64,000 nt of DNA from assembly GCF_900188485.1 (NCBI RefSeq), contig NZ_FZPH01000010.1, positions 253,992-317,991 on the forward strand, written 5' to 3'. The stretch is from Asanoa hainanensis (GTDB taxonomy: Bacteria; Actinomycetota; Actinomycetes; Mycobacteriales; Micromonosporaceae). The translations under genes were made by a program, and so were the position numbers. This document shows positions 25,520 through 33,762 of this stretch, piece after piece. The notes below the pieces were generated by a model. That model worked only from the letters and a program-made list of their open reading frames with translations, was not told where the DNA came from and did not search any database. Numbering within the stretch: the stretch's first letter is position 1; the number at the start of each line of letters is the position of its first letter.

Positions 25520-26466
25520 GGCAGCACCCGGGGGTCGAGCAGCCCGGCCTCGACCAGCGCGGGCCACAGCTCGGCCGGCGGCGGGGTGTCGAAGAGCGCG
25601 GCGTTGCGCCGCACCTGGTCCGGCGAGTCCGCGCCGACGATCACGGAGCGGATTGTCGGGTGGCTGCCGGCAAACGCGAGCGCGGCGGCCGGCAGCGAGG
25701 TGCCGTGCGCCGCGCACACGTCGGCGATGGCCGCCGCACGCGCGAGCACGTCAGAAGGTGCCGGGCCGTACTCGTAGGGCAGGCCGGCGTGCGGCCGCTC
25801 GACGGCGAGCAGCCCGCTGTTGAAGATGCCGGCGTTGAGCACGGCCGTGCCGGCAGCGGCGCACGCGGGCAGGATCGCGTCGAGTGCCGGCTGTTCCAGC
25901 AGTGTGTAGCGGCCCGCCACGATGATCTCGTCGGGTTCGCACTCGGCGACGAACCGGGCGAGGAAAGCGGCGTCCTTCGAACCGGTGCCGATGGCGCCGA
26001 CGACTCCCTGGTCGCGCAGCTCGGCCAAGGCCGGGAAAGCCGAGCCGATCGCCTGGTCCGCGTGGTCTTCCGGGTCGTGCAGCAGCACGAGGTCGACCCG
26101 GTCGAGCCCGAGCCGGTCGAGGCTCTCGTCGAGGCAGCGGCGCACGCCGTCGCGGCTGAAGTCCCAGACCCGGCGGTGGGTGGCCGGCACAGCGAAGCCG
26201 CCGTCGTCCATCCGGTCACCGCCGCCGGGCACCGGCTCGAGCATCCGGCCGACCTTGGTGCTGACCGTGTACGACGCGCGCGCCCGGCCCGCCAGAGCAG
26301 CTCCGAGCCGGCGCTCGGAGAGCCCGAGACCGTAGTGCGGAGCCGTGTCGTAGTAGCGGATCCCGGCGTCCCAGGCCGCGTCGACCGTCGCGGCGGCGCG
26401 CTCGTCGTCGATCGCGTGGTAGAGGTTGCCCAGCGACGCGCAGCCGAGCGCGAGCGTCGGGTTCAC
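25516..26466 (-). CDS. aldo/keto reductase (probable L-fucose/D-threo-aldose 1-dehydrogenase)
   Basis: A 316-residue AKR barrel. YYDTAPHYGLGLSERRLG carries the catalytic Asp-Tyr pair; STKVGRML contains the catalytic Lys; LVLLHDPEDH, the later AGRYTLLEQPALD and IVGADSPDQV complete the fold. This resembles the bacterial D-threo-aldose (L-fucose) 1-dehydrogenases, which oxidise L-fucose to the lactone with NAD(P). GTG at 26466 overlaps the SDR stop. It would catalyse the first step of the pathway. Confidence 0.83.
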   Translation of the reverse strand: MNPTLALGCASLGNLYHAIDDERAAATVDAAWDAGIRYYDTAPHYGLGLSERRLGAALAGRARASYTVSTKVGRMLEPVPGGGDRMDDGGFAVPATHRRVWDFSRDGVRRCLDESLDRLGLDRVDLVLLHDPEDHADQAIGSAFPALAELRDQGVVGAIGTGSKDAAFLARFVAECEPDEIIVAGRYTLLEQPALDAILPACAAAGTAVLNAGIFNSGLLAVERPHAGLPYEYGPAPSDVLARAAAIADVCAAHGTSLPAAALAFAGSHPTIRSVIVGADSPDQVRRNAALFDTPPPAELWPALVEAGLLDPRVLP

Positions 26467-27215
26467 GAGACCGGCCGCAGGCGCAGGCCGTGCATCCCAC
26501 CGTCGACGTCGAGCACCGACCCGGTGGTGGCGCTGGCCAGCGGGCTGGCCAGATAACCGATCGCGGCGGCCACCTCGTCGGCGGAGACCAGCCGGCCGCT
26601 GGGCTGGCGGGCCTGCAGCGCCGCGAGCTCGGCGTCCGGGTCGTCGGCCGCCGCGAGCAGCCGGCGCACCCACGGCGTGTCGGCGGTGCCCGGGGCGACG
26701 CAGTTGACCCGGATGCCCTCGCGGAGGTGGTCGGCGGCCATCGCCAGGGTCAGCGACAGCACGGCGCCCTTGCTCGCGCTGTAGAGCGCGCGGTTGGGCA
26801 GGCCGGCGGTCGCGGCGATCGAGCAGGTGTTGACGATCGCGGCGTGCGCCGAGTTGCGCAGGTGCGGCAGGGCCGCCCGGCTCATCCGGACCATGCCGAG
26901 CACGTTGACGTCGAGCACCCGGTGCCACTCGTCGTCGGCGTTGTCGGCGACCGTACCGGCCGCGCCGATGCCCGCGTTGTTGACCAGAATGTCGATGCCA
27001 CCGAGCTGCTCGGCCGCGGCCGCGACGCCGGCGCGCACGGCGGCGTCGTCGGACACATCGGCGACCACGCCGAGCATCCCCGGATCGATGCCGTCGACCT
27101 TCAGGTCGAAGCAGGCCACCTTGGCGCCCCGGCCGGCCAGGTACCGTGCGGTCGCCAGGCCGATCCCCGAGCCACCACCGGTCACCACGGCCGCGAGGCC
27201 GTCGAACTCACCCAT
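26463..27215 (-). CDS. short-chain dehydrogenase (probable 2-keto-3-deoxy-L-fuconate dehydrogenase)
   Basis: A ~250-residue classical SDR. Cofactor motif TGGGSGIG is at about 13-20, NNAG near 83, catalytic Ser in NTCSIAAT and Y-x-x-x-K in YSASKGAV. VDGGMHGLRLRPVS closes the fold. D at the end of strand 2 (CFDLK) suggests NAD. In non-phosphorylative L-fucose catabolism this family oxidises 2-keto-3-deoxy-L-fuconate to the 2,4-diketo acid. It overlaps the dehydratase stop (TGATG). Confidence 0.83.
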   Translation of the reverse strand: MGEFDGLAAVVTGGGSGIGLATARYLAGRGAKVACFDLKVDGIDPGMLGVVADVSDDAAVRAGVAAAAEQLGGIDILVNNAGIGAAGTVADNADDEWHRVLDVNVLGMVRMSRAALPHLRNSAHAAIVNTCSIAATAGLPNRALYSASKGAVLSLTLAMAADHLREGIRVNCVAPGTADTPWVRRLLAAADDPDAELAALQARQPSGRLVSADEVAAAIGYLASPLASATTGSVLDVDGGMHGLRLRPVS

Positions 27216-28519
27216 CACTGCCTCCCGCTCCAGATCGGGCCATCAGGGTACGCGTAGTCCGAGAGCGTCTCGGGACGCATGGTGGCGCTGAAGCCCGGCA
27301 GGACCGGTGCCACGTAACGCCCGTCGCGTACGACGGCCGGGTCGACGAAGTGTTCGTGCAGGTGGTCGGCGAACTCGATGACCCGGTTGTCCATCGTCCC
27401 CGACACCGCGACGTAGTCGAACATCGAGAAGTGCCGCACCAGCTCGCACAGGCCGACGCCACCGGCGTGCGGGCAGACCGGCACGCCGAACTTGGCCGCC
27501 AGCAACAGGATCGCGATGTTCTCGTTGACGCCGGCCACCCGGGTGGCGTCGAGCTGCAGGTACGACAGCGCGTCCAGTTGCAGCAGCTGCTTGAAGACGA
27601 TCCGGTTCTGCACGTGCTCGCCGGTCGCCACCGGAATCGGCGCGATGCCCTTCGCGATGGCCGCGTGGCCGACGACGTCGTCCGGGCTGGTCGGCTCCTC
27701 CACCCACCAGGGGTTGAACTCCGCGAGCGCCGACACCCACTCGATCGCCTCGCTGACGTCCCACCGCTGGTTCGCGTCGACGGCGATCGGGAAGTCGGGG
27801 CCGCACACCTCGCGGGCGATCCGCAGCCGGCGGATGTCGTCGGCCAGGTCCGCGCCGACCTTCAGCTTGATCTGCCCGAAGCCGGCGTCGAGCGCCTCCT
27901 GGCACAGGCGGCGCAGCTTGGCGTCGTCGTAGCCGAGCCAGCCGGGCGTCGTCGTGTAGGCCGGGTAGCCGGTGGCGAGCAGCGTCTCGATCCGTTCCGC
28001 CCGACCCTTCTCGGCGGCGCGCAGGATCTCCAGCGCCTCGTCCCGGGTCAGCGCGTCGGTCAGGTAGCGGAAGTCGACGAGGTCGACCAGCTCCTCAGGG
28101 GACAGCTGCGCGAGCAGCTGCCAGAGCGGCAGGCCGGCCCGCTTGGCCTTGAGGTCCCACAGCGCGTTGACCACGGCCGAGATGGCCATGTGCATGACGC
28201 CCTTCTCCGGACCCAGCCAGCGCAGCTGCGAGTCGTGCACCAGCTCGCGCCAGAACCCGCCCAGGTCGGCGAGCACCGCGTCGACGTCGCGCCCGACGAG
28301 GTACGGGCGCAGCGCCGCGATGGCCGCGGTCTGCACGTCGTTGCCCCGCCCGATGGTGAACGCGAATCCGTGGCCCTCGGGTGCGTCCGAGTTGTCGCTA
28401 CGCAGCACCACGTACGCGGCCGAGTAGTCCGGGTCGGGGTTCATCGCGTCCGAGCCGTCGAGCTCGAGCGAGGTCGGAAAGCGGACGTCGTAGGTGTCCA
28501 GCGAGACAAAGTGGGGCAT
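27215..28519 (-). CDS. L-fuconate dehydratase (enolase superfamily)
   Basis: A 434-residue enolase-superfamily enzyme. The K-x-K base motif is QIKLKVG, metal ligands lie in [19 protein letters not shown] and [11 protein letters not shown], and the general-acid region is [12 protein letters not shown]. Length and the N-terminal [25 protein letters not shown] pattern fit L-fuconate dehydratase/ENOSF1. It converts L-fuconate to 2-keto-3-deoxy-L-fuconate. ATG at 28519 is chosen over a longer frame because that frame would cover an operator-like repeat. Confidence 0.88.
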   Translation of the reverse strand: MPHFVSLDTYDVRFPTSLELDGSDAMNPDPDYSAAYVVLRSDNSDAPEGHGFAFTIGRGNDVQTAAIAALRPYLVGRDVDAVLADLGGFWRELVHDSQLRWLGPEKGVMHMAISAVVNALWDLKAKRAGLPLWQLLAQLSPEELVDLVDFRYLTDALTRDEALEILRAAEKGRAERIETLLATGYPAYTTTPGWLGYDDAKLRRLCQEALDAGFGQIKLKVGADLADDIRRLRIAREVCGPDFPIAVDANQRWDVSEAIEWVSALAEFNPWWVEEPTSPDDVVGHAAIAKGIAPIPVATGEHVQNRIVFKQLLQLDALSYLQLDATRVAGVNENIAILLLAAKFGVPVCPHAGGVGLCELVRHFSMFDYVAVSGTMDNRVIEFADHLHEHFVDPAVVRDGRYVAPVLPGFSATMRPETLSDYAYPDGPIWSGRQ

Positions 28520-28533
28520 CGAGCCATCCCATA

Positions 28534-28565
28534 CATCGGAGGTGTGTGGAGGATAACCACCGATG
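28534..28565. promoter_or_regulatory. inverted repeat upstream of the fuconate dehydratase gene
   Basis: CATCGGAGGT at 28534-28543 and ACCACCGATG at 28556-28565 form a 9-of-10 inverted repeat. The left arm is part of ATACATCGGA, a motif that recurs as ATACATCCGA at 29489 and 29552. A site for the operon's GntR regulator is inferred. Confidence 0.5.
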
Positions 28566-28601
28566 TTGCGATCACGGGAGGGCCTTGAGCTGTGATTCAT
28601 C

Positions 28602-29468
28602 CTATGTCAGGGTGGCTGGCAGGTTGTCGAGGCGGCCGAGGCCCGGCAGCGTGACCCGGCGGGAGCCGGCCTCCCAGCCGGGGAAGTCCGCGCGGATCGC
28701 GAACAGCCCGCCGAGAATCGCCTCCAGCTCGGCGGCACCCGGGTTCGCGGCACCGGCCAGCAGCGCCAGCGCCCGGTCCGGGCGACCCAGGCGGCACAAC
28801 GCGTACGCGACGGCGCCGGGTGGTTCGGCCTGTAGGTGCCGATCGGCGAACTCGACGAGCTCGCCGCGCTGGAGCAGGTCGAGGAACTCCGGCATCTCGC
28901 CCGCGACGGCCCGGAACGCGGCGGCCGAGTCATCGGGTGTCTCGACCGTTCGCCAGCGCCCGCCGCCGGCGTAGCGGGCCAGCACGCCCCGCGCTTCCTC
29001 AGCCGCGGCCACCTCGATCGAGGCCGCCTCGTCGCGCTCACCGAGCCGGCGCAGCAGGGCCGCCAGCGATCGGGCCCGACCGACGCGCGCGGCGTCGAGG
29101 GCGACGGTCCCGCCGTCGGGCAGCCCGCGCAGCCGGTCGAGCACGGTCGCACCGCCGGCCTTCTCGGCCAGCAGGTCCAGGTCGCCGGTGAGCACCACGT
29201 ACGCCTCGACGGCGCGGAAGTCGGCTTGGTCGGTCACCAGTCGTAGGCGGGTGCCGACCGGGTCGAGCAGTGCCGCCGCGCGGGGGCCGGGTGTCGCATC
29301 GAGGACCCGCCAGGCGGCCCGGTAGTAGGTCAGCGCGAGCGCCTCCGGGGCGCCGGCGAGCGTCGGCAGGTGACCGGACCACTCGGCGTTGCCGGGCGTG
29401 AACGCGGCCGGCCAGCGGTCGTCCCCCTGGTCCGCGACGCGATCGATCGATGGCACGCCCTCCGGCAC
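28602..29468 (-). CDS. shortened six-hairpin glycosidase-like protein, first gene of the L-fucose operon
   Basis: A 288-residue soluble protein. Segments such as [38 protein letters not shown] and the helix [21 protein letters not shown] are reminiscent of the (alpha/alpha)6-barrel glycosidases (MGH1/GH63-like). Those enzymes exceed 500 residues and have acidic catalytic residues that I cannot place here, so it may be a truncated or repurposed domain. GTG at 29468 has no better competitor. It precedes the fucose genes on the same strand, with operator-like motifs on both sides. The function is unproven. Confidence 0.55.
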   Translation of the reverse strand: MPEGVPSIDRVADQGDDRWPAAFTPGNAEWSGHLPTLAGAPEALALTYYRAAWRVLDATPGPRAAALLDPVGTRLRLVTDQADFRAVEAYVVLTGDLDLLAEKAGGATVLDRLRGLPDGGTVALDAARVGRARSLAALLRRLGERDEAASIEVAAAEEARGVLARYAGGGRWRTVETPDDSAAAFRAVAGEMPEFLDLLQRGELVEFADRHLQAEPPGAVAYALCRLGRPDRALALLAGAANPGAAELEAILGGLFAIRADFPGWEAGSRRVTLPGLGRLDNLPATLT

Positions 29469-29489
29469 GTGGCGACCATAGTTATCGAT

Positions 29490-29500
29490 ACATCCGATGT
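29490..29500. promoter_or_regulatory. ACATCCGATGT palindrome, candidate GntR operator
   Basis: A perfect 5+1+5 palindrome, 22 bases upstream of the glycosidase-like gene (minus strand). It is embedded in GATACATCCGATGTCAAC, and the half motif ATACATCCGA recurs at 29552-29561. Related sequence stands before the fuconate dehydratase gene. Confidence 0.5.
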
Positions 29501-29585
29501 CAACGGCCGGTCCGTCCGCTGGGAGCGTCGTTTATCCCCTGCGGCGAAGTGATACATCCGACAACTGCGCCGTCTACGACACCCC

Positions 29586-29610
29586 GTAGTATTACTACCG
29601 GCCGTAGTAA
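29586..29610. promoter_or_regulatory. GTAGTA/TACTAC operator before cydA
   Basis: GTAGTA-T-TACTAC at 29586-29598 is a perfect palindrome, and the TACTAC half pairs again with GTAGTA at 29604-29609 across CGGCC. TACTAC/GTAGTA half-sites are characteristic of BlaI/MecI-type repressors. It is 14 bases before the cydA start, so binding would block expression. Confidence 0.6.
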
Positions 29611-29623
29611 ATGGGGGTTCGCA

Positions 29624-31042
29624 ATGGACGCGCTCGACGTCGCCCGGTGGCAGTTCGGAGTCACCACCGTCTACCACTTCCTCTTCGTGCCGCTGACCAT
29701 CGGGCTCGGTCCGCTGGTCGCCACTCTCCAGACGCTCTGGCATCGCACCGGCAACCCGCGCTACCTGCGACTGACCCACTTCTACGGCAAGCTGTTCCTG
29801 ATCAACTTCGCGATGGGCGTCGTCACCGGCATCGTCCAGGAGTTCCAGTTCGGCATGAACTGGAGCGACTACTCGCGGTTCGTCGGCGACGTGTTCGGCG
29901 CGCCGCTGGCCATGGAGGCCCTGCTCGCGTTCTTCCTCGAGTCGACGTTCCTCGGCCTGTGGATCTTCGGCTGGGAGAAGCTGCCGAAGCGGATCCACCT
30001 CGCGACCATCTGGACCGCGGCGCTGGGCAGCGTGCTGTCCATGTTCTTCATCCTGGCGGCCAACTCGTGGATGCAGAACCCGGTCGGCTTCAAGATGAAC
30101 CCCGAGACCGGTCGACCCGAGCTCACCGACATCTGGGCCGTGCTGACCAACAAGGTCGCGCTGATCACGTTCCCGCACACGCTGTTCGCCGCGTTCGTCG
30201 TCGCGGGCTCGCTGCTGGTCGCGGTCTCGCTCTGGCACGTCGTGCGACGTCCCGGTGTCGACTCGTCCGAGCATCGGTTCGCGCTCAAGCTCGGCGCCTG
30301 GGTCACCATGGTCGCGAGCGCCGGGTTGGTCTTCACGGGCGACATCCAGGGCAAGATCATGACCGAGGTACAGCCGATGAAGATGGCGGCGGCCGAGGCG
30401 CTCTACCAGTCCGAACAGCCGGCGTCGTTCTCGGTGCTGACCATCGGCACCCTGGACGGCAGTCGCGAGGTGTTCACCATCAAGCTGCCGTACCTGCTCT
30501 CGTTCCTGGCCACCGGCAACCCCAAGGGCGCCGTCGAGGGCATCAACGACCTGCAGGCGAGGTACGCGGCCGAGTACGGACCCGGCAGCTACTCGCCGAT
30601 CGTACCGGTCACCTACTGGAGCTTCCGCGTGATGATCACGCTCGGGCTCGCGGCGGCCGCCATCGCGCTGTTGGTGCTCTGGTCGCAGCGGCGCGGGCGT
30701 ACCCCGTCGAACCGCTGGTTGTTGCGCGCCGGCCTGATCCTGCCGCTGTTGCCGCTCGGCGCGAGCACCGCGGGCTGGATCTTCACCGAGATGGGCCGGC
30801 AGCCGTGGATCGTCTTCGGTGAGCTGCTGACCCGCAACGGGGTGTCCCGCAGCGTGTCGCTGACCGAGGTGCTGACGTCGTTCCTCGCGTTCACGCTGAT
30901 CTACGCGATCCTCGCGATCATCGAAGGCAAACTGCTCTTCCGGTACGCGAAAGCCGGGCTGCCACCACCGAAGCCCGTGCGTGACGAGACTTCCGACGAG
31001 GCTTCCGACGAAGCCGACGACGTTCCCGCGCTCGCCTACTAG
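29624..31042 (+). CDS. cydA: cytochrome bd ubiquinol/menaquinol oxidase subunit I
   Basis: A 472-residue membrane protein with about nine segments. H18 in VYHFLFVPLTIG is the axial heme ligand region of subunit I. FFLESTFLGLWIFGW carries the conserved Glu of the proton path, and PHTLFAAFVV provides the heme b558 His. GWIFTEMGRQPW follows the Q-loop. The Q-loop is the short actinobacterial type. The enzyme reduces O2 with high affinity at the membrane. ATG at 29624 lies just after the palindromic operator. The acidic C-terminal tail (SDEASDEADD) is unusual. Confidence 0.95.
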   Translation: MDALDVARWQFGVTTVYHFLFVPLTIGLGPLVATLQTLWHRTGNPRYLRLTHFYGKLFLINFAMGVVTGIVQEFQFGMNWSDYSRFVGDVFGAPLAMEALLAFFLESTFLGLWIFGWEKLPKRIHLATIWTAALGSVLSMFFILAANSWMQNPVGFKMNPETGRPELTDIWAVLTNKVALITFPHTLFAAFVVAGSLLVAVSLWHVVRRPGVDSSEHRFALKLGAWVTMVASAGLVFTGDIQGKIMTEVQPMKMAAAEALYQSEQPASFSVLTIGTLDGSREVFTIKLPYLLSFLATGNPKGAVEGINDLQARYAAEYGPGSYSPIVPVTYWSFRVMITLGLAAAAIALLVLWSQRRGRTPSNRWLLRAGLILPLLPLGASTAGWIFTEMGRQPWIVFGELLTRNGVSRSVSLTEVLTSFLAFTLIYAILAIIEGKLLFRYAKAGLPPPKPVRDETSDEASDEADDVPALAY

Positions 31043-31056
31043 CCGAGGAGACCACA

Positions 31057-32037
31057 GTGGACCTGTCGACCTTCTGGTTCCTCGCCATCGCCTTCCTGTT
31101 CGTCGGCTACTTCGTGCTGGAGGGTTTCGACTTCGGTGTCGGCGTGCTGATGCGCACGTTCGCCCGCGACGACGCCGAACGGCGGCAGCTGCTCGGCACC
31201 ATCGGCCCCGTCTGGGACGGCAACGAGGTCTGGCTCATCACCGGCGCCGGGGCGATGTTCGCGGCCTTCCCGCACTGGTACGCCAGCGTGTTCTCCGGTT
31301 TTTACCTGCCGATGCTGGTGATCCTGCTGTCCCTGATCGTGCGCGGGGTGGCGTTCGAGTTCCGTGGCAAGCGCGACGACGCCGCCTGGCGGGCACGCTG
31401 GGACTGGGCGATCCTTTGTGGATCCCTGCTGCCCGCGCTGCTCTGGGGCCTGATCTTCGCCAACATCGTGCGCGGGGTGCCGCTGGCCGCCGACCACGAC
31501 TACACCGGCGGCCTGGTCGACCTGCTGAACCCGTTCGCCCTGCTCGGCGCTGCCACGTTCGGTGCGGTGTTCGTGTGGCACGGCGCGGTGTTCGTGGCCC
31601 TCAAGACGACCGGCGAGGTGCGCGACCGGGCCAACCGGCTGGCGTCCCGGTTCGGGCCGGTCGCGGTCGCGCTGCTGGTCGGCTTCCTGGCCTGGCTGGT
31701 GGTCGACCGTGGCCAGGTCGCCCTCTGGCTCGGTGGCGCGGCGGCACTCGCGGCCGTCTTCGCGCTCGCCACCAACCGGGTGCGCCGCGAGGGCTGGGCG
31801 TTCGCCGGCACGGCGGCCGCGATCGGGCTGACCGTGGTCGCGCTGTTCGCCGCGCTGCACCCGGCCGTGCTGCCGTCGACCGGCGACCCGGCCGGCACGC
31901 TGACGATCGCCAACGCGGCTGCCAGCCCGTACTCCCTGAAGGTCATGACCTGGGTCGCGGCGCTGTTCCTCCCGCTGGTGCTGCTCTACCAGGGCTGGAC
32001 CTACTGGGTGTTCCGCAAGCGGGTAACAGCGCACTGA
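31057..32037 (+). CDS. cydB: cytochrome bd oxidase subunit II
   Basis: A 326-residue membrane protein. LEGFDFGVGVLMR and GPVWDGNEVWLITGAGAMFAAFP are the signature loops of CydB. About eight membrane segments follow, ending YQGWTYWVFRKRV. GTG at 31057 has GAGGAG upstream. It forms a two-gene operon with cydA and ends at a hairpin pair. The ABC genes cydD/cydC, often next in actinobacteria, are not here. Confidence 0.94.
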   Translation: MDLSTFWFLAIAFLFVGYFVLEGFDFGVGVLMRTFARDDAERRQLLGTIGPVWDGNEVWLITGAGAMFAAFPHWYASVFSGFYLPMLVILLSLIVRGVAFEFRGKRDDAAWRARWDWAILCGSLLPALLWGLIFANIVRGVPLAADHDYTGGLVDLLNPFALLGAATFGAVFVWHGAVFVALKTTGEVRDRANRLASRFGPVAVALLVGFLAWLVVDRGQVALWLGGAAALAAVFALATNRVRREGWAFAGTAAAIGLTVVALFAALHPAVLPSTGDPAGTLTIANAAASPYSLKVMTWVAALFLPLVLLYQGWTYWVFRKRVTAH

Positions 32038-32069
32038 GGTCCTCAGCCGCCGGGATGCTGTCGCATCCC
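32034..32069. terminator. tandem hairpins at the end of cydAB
   Basis: CTGAGG-T-CCTCAG overlaps the cydB stop, and GGGATGC-TGTC-GCATCCC follows at 32052-32069. The second is a good terminator stem between cydB and the convergent SDR gene. Confidence 0.65.
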
Positions 32070-32084
32070 AGCGCCTTCCGGTCA

Positions 32085-32846
32085 TCACACGATAGTGCCG
32101 CCGCCATCCACGACGATCGTGGCGCCGGTGATGTAGCCGGCGCCGCGGGAGGCCAGGAACACCACGGTGGCGGCGAACTCCATCGGGTCGCCGGCGCGGC
32201 CGGCCGGCACCTGGGCGATCCGCTGCTCGTAGTAGCCGTCCGGGTACTGGTCCGTCATCTCCGACGGGAAGAAGCCCGGCGCGATCGCGTTGACCCGGAT
32301 CCCCTTGCGGCCGGTCCACTGCGCGGCCAGGTCGCGGGTCAGGCCGAGCAGGCCGGCCTTGGCGCTCGAGTACGCGGCCTGCGGCATCCCCGCCGAGACG
32401 ATGCCGAGCACGCTGGAGATGTTGATGATCGAGCCGCCGTCGGTCATGTGCTTGCCGGCCGCCTGGGCCATCCAGTACGCGCCCATCAGGTTGATGTCGA
32501 GCACCTGGCGGTACTCCTCGGGGGTCTCCCGGCTGGCCGGGACCGCGGTGCCGACGCCGGCGTTGTTGACCAGGATGTCGAGCCGGCCGAAGCGCTCGAC
32601 GGCGGCCGCGGCCAGGGCCCGGCAGGCGGCGGGGTCCGACACGTCGGTGGGCACCGCGTGCGCCTTGCCGCCGGCCTGCCCCACCAGGGCGACCGTCTGG
32701 GCGAGCCGGTCTTCGCGGCGGCCGGCGACCACCACATCGGCACCCGCCTCCGCGAGCGCCACCGAGGTGGCCAGGCCGAGGCCGGACGAGGCGCCGGTGA
32801 CGATCGCGACCTTGCCGTCGAGCCGGAAGTGGTCGAGGACACCCAT
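32085..32846 (-). CDS. short-chain dehydrogenase/reductase (glucose/gluconate dehydrogenase-like)
   Basis: A 253-residue classical SDR. TGASSGLG, NNAGVGTAV, ISSVLGI, catalytic Y-x-x-x-K in YSSAKAGL and the tail GATIVVDGGGTIV are complete. An Arg pair after strand 2 (AGRRED) suggests NADP. The N-terminal LDHFRLDGKVAIVTG resembles 2-deoxy-D-gluconate or glucose 1-dehydrogenase-like SDRs. It lies 16 bases before the acylphosphatase gene's end and may be cotranscribed with it. The substrate is not decided by sequence. Confidence 0.8.
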   Translation of the reverse strand: MGVLDHFRLDGKVAIVTGASSGLGLATSVALAEAGADVVVAGRREDRLAQTVALVGQAGGKAHAVPTDVSDPAACRALAAAAVERFGRLDILVNNAGVGTAVPASRETPEEYRQVLDINLMGAYWMAQAAGKHMTDGGSIINISSVLGIVSAGMPQAAYSSAKAGLLGLTRDLAAQWTGRKGIRVNAIAPGFFPSEMTDQYPDGYYEQRIAQVPAGRAGDPMEFAATVVFLASRGAGYITGATIVVDGGGTIV

Positions 32847-32861
32847 GTGTCGTTCCCTTCG

Positions 32862-33140
32862 TCAGCGGGGAGTCGGCAGCACGGTGAAATCGGTGGCGCC
32901 TTGGAGGGGCTCGTCGGTCACCGTGGTGTCGTAGACCACCGCGTTGGGCGGCCCGTTGCGAGTCCATTTCACCATGCGGTCCACCGCATCCGGTGACCCC
33001 TCGAAGGCGGCTTCCACGCTGCCGTCGGGCAGGTTGCGGACCCAGCCGGTGACTCCGGCCGCGAGCGCCTGTCGGCGGCAGGTGTCCCGGAAGAACACGC
33101 CCTGCACCCGGCCGGTCACGATCACTCTCTTTCTGATCAC
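32862..33140 (-). CDS. acyP: acylphosphatase
   Basis: A 92-residue protein. GRVQGVFFRDTCR holds the phosphate-binding loop and catalytic Arg; GWVRNLPDGSVEAAFEG contains the catalytic Asn. It hydrolyses carboxyl-phosphate mixed anhydrides. GTG at 33140 gives MIRKRVIVTGRVQ, the usual N-terminus in actinobacteria. Confidence 0.9.
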   Translation of the reverse strand: MIRKRVIVTGRVQGVFFRDTCRRQALAAGVTGWVRNLPDGSVEAAFEGSPDAVDRMVKWTRNGPPNAVVYDTTVTDEPLQGATDFTVLPTPR

Positions 33141-33177
33141 GGCTAATTGTCGGACCCGGGGGATAGCTTTGGCGGCG

Positions 33178-33762
33178 ATGGACGCGCAGGGGTGGGACAA
33201 CAGATACGCCGAGACCGACCTGGTCTGGAGCGCCTCGCCGAATCGGTTCGTGGCTGACGAGCTGACCGGCCTGGCGCCGGGCACCGCTGTCGATCTGGCG
33301 GCCGGCGAGGGGCGCAACGCGCTGTGGCTGGCCAGCCTGGGCTGGCGGGTGACCGCCGTCGACTTCTCGGCCGTGGCCCTCGACAAGGGCCGGCAGTTGG
33401 CAGACGCACGCGGGCTTTCGGTTTCCTGGGTGCACGCCGACCTGACCGACTATGTGCCGCCGGTCGTCGACCTGGTGCTGATCGCCTACCTGCAGGTTCC
33501 GCCGGCCCTGTTCGAGCCGGTGCTGCGCCGGGCCGCCGCGGCGGTCGCTCCCGGCGGCACGTTCTTGGCGGTCGGGCACGACGCGACCAACTTGACCTCA
33601 GGCACGGGAGGTCCGCAGGATCCCGCGCGGCTGTGGACCCCTGCGGGCGTGGTGGCCAGCCTGGGCGACCTGGTGGTCCGGCGTGCCGATTCCGTGCGTC
33701 GGCCGGTCGACGGTGCGCGCGACGCCATCGACACGCTCGTTCGCGCCGAGCGTGCGCGGTGA
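33178..33762 (+). CDS. class I SAM-dependent methyltransferase (TehB/UbiE-like)
   Basis: A 194-residue enzyme. Motif I is VDLAAGEGRNALWLA (about 40-54), motif II VTAVDFSAVAL, and VLIAYLQVPPALFEPVLRRA corresponds to the post-motif region. WDNRYAETDLVWSASPNRF is typical of small methyltransferases annotated near tellurite-resistance TehB, but the substrate is unknown. Its stop overlaps the MFS start (GTGA), so carrier and enzyme are coupled. Confidence 0.8.
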   Translation: MDAQGWDNRYAETDLVWSASPNRFVADELTGLAPGTAVDLAAGEGRNALWLASLGWRVTAVDFSAVALDKGRQLADARGLSVSWVHADLTDYVPPVVDLVLIAYLQVPPALFEPVLRRAAAAVAPGGTFLAVGHDATNLTSGTGGPQDPARLWTPAGVVASLGDLVVRRADSVRRPVDGARDAIDTLVRAERAR

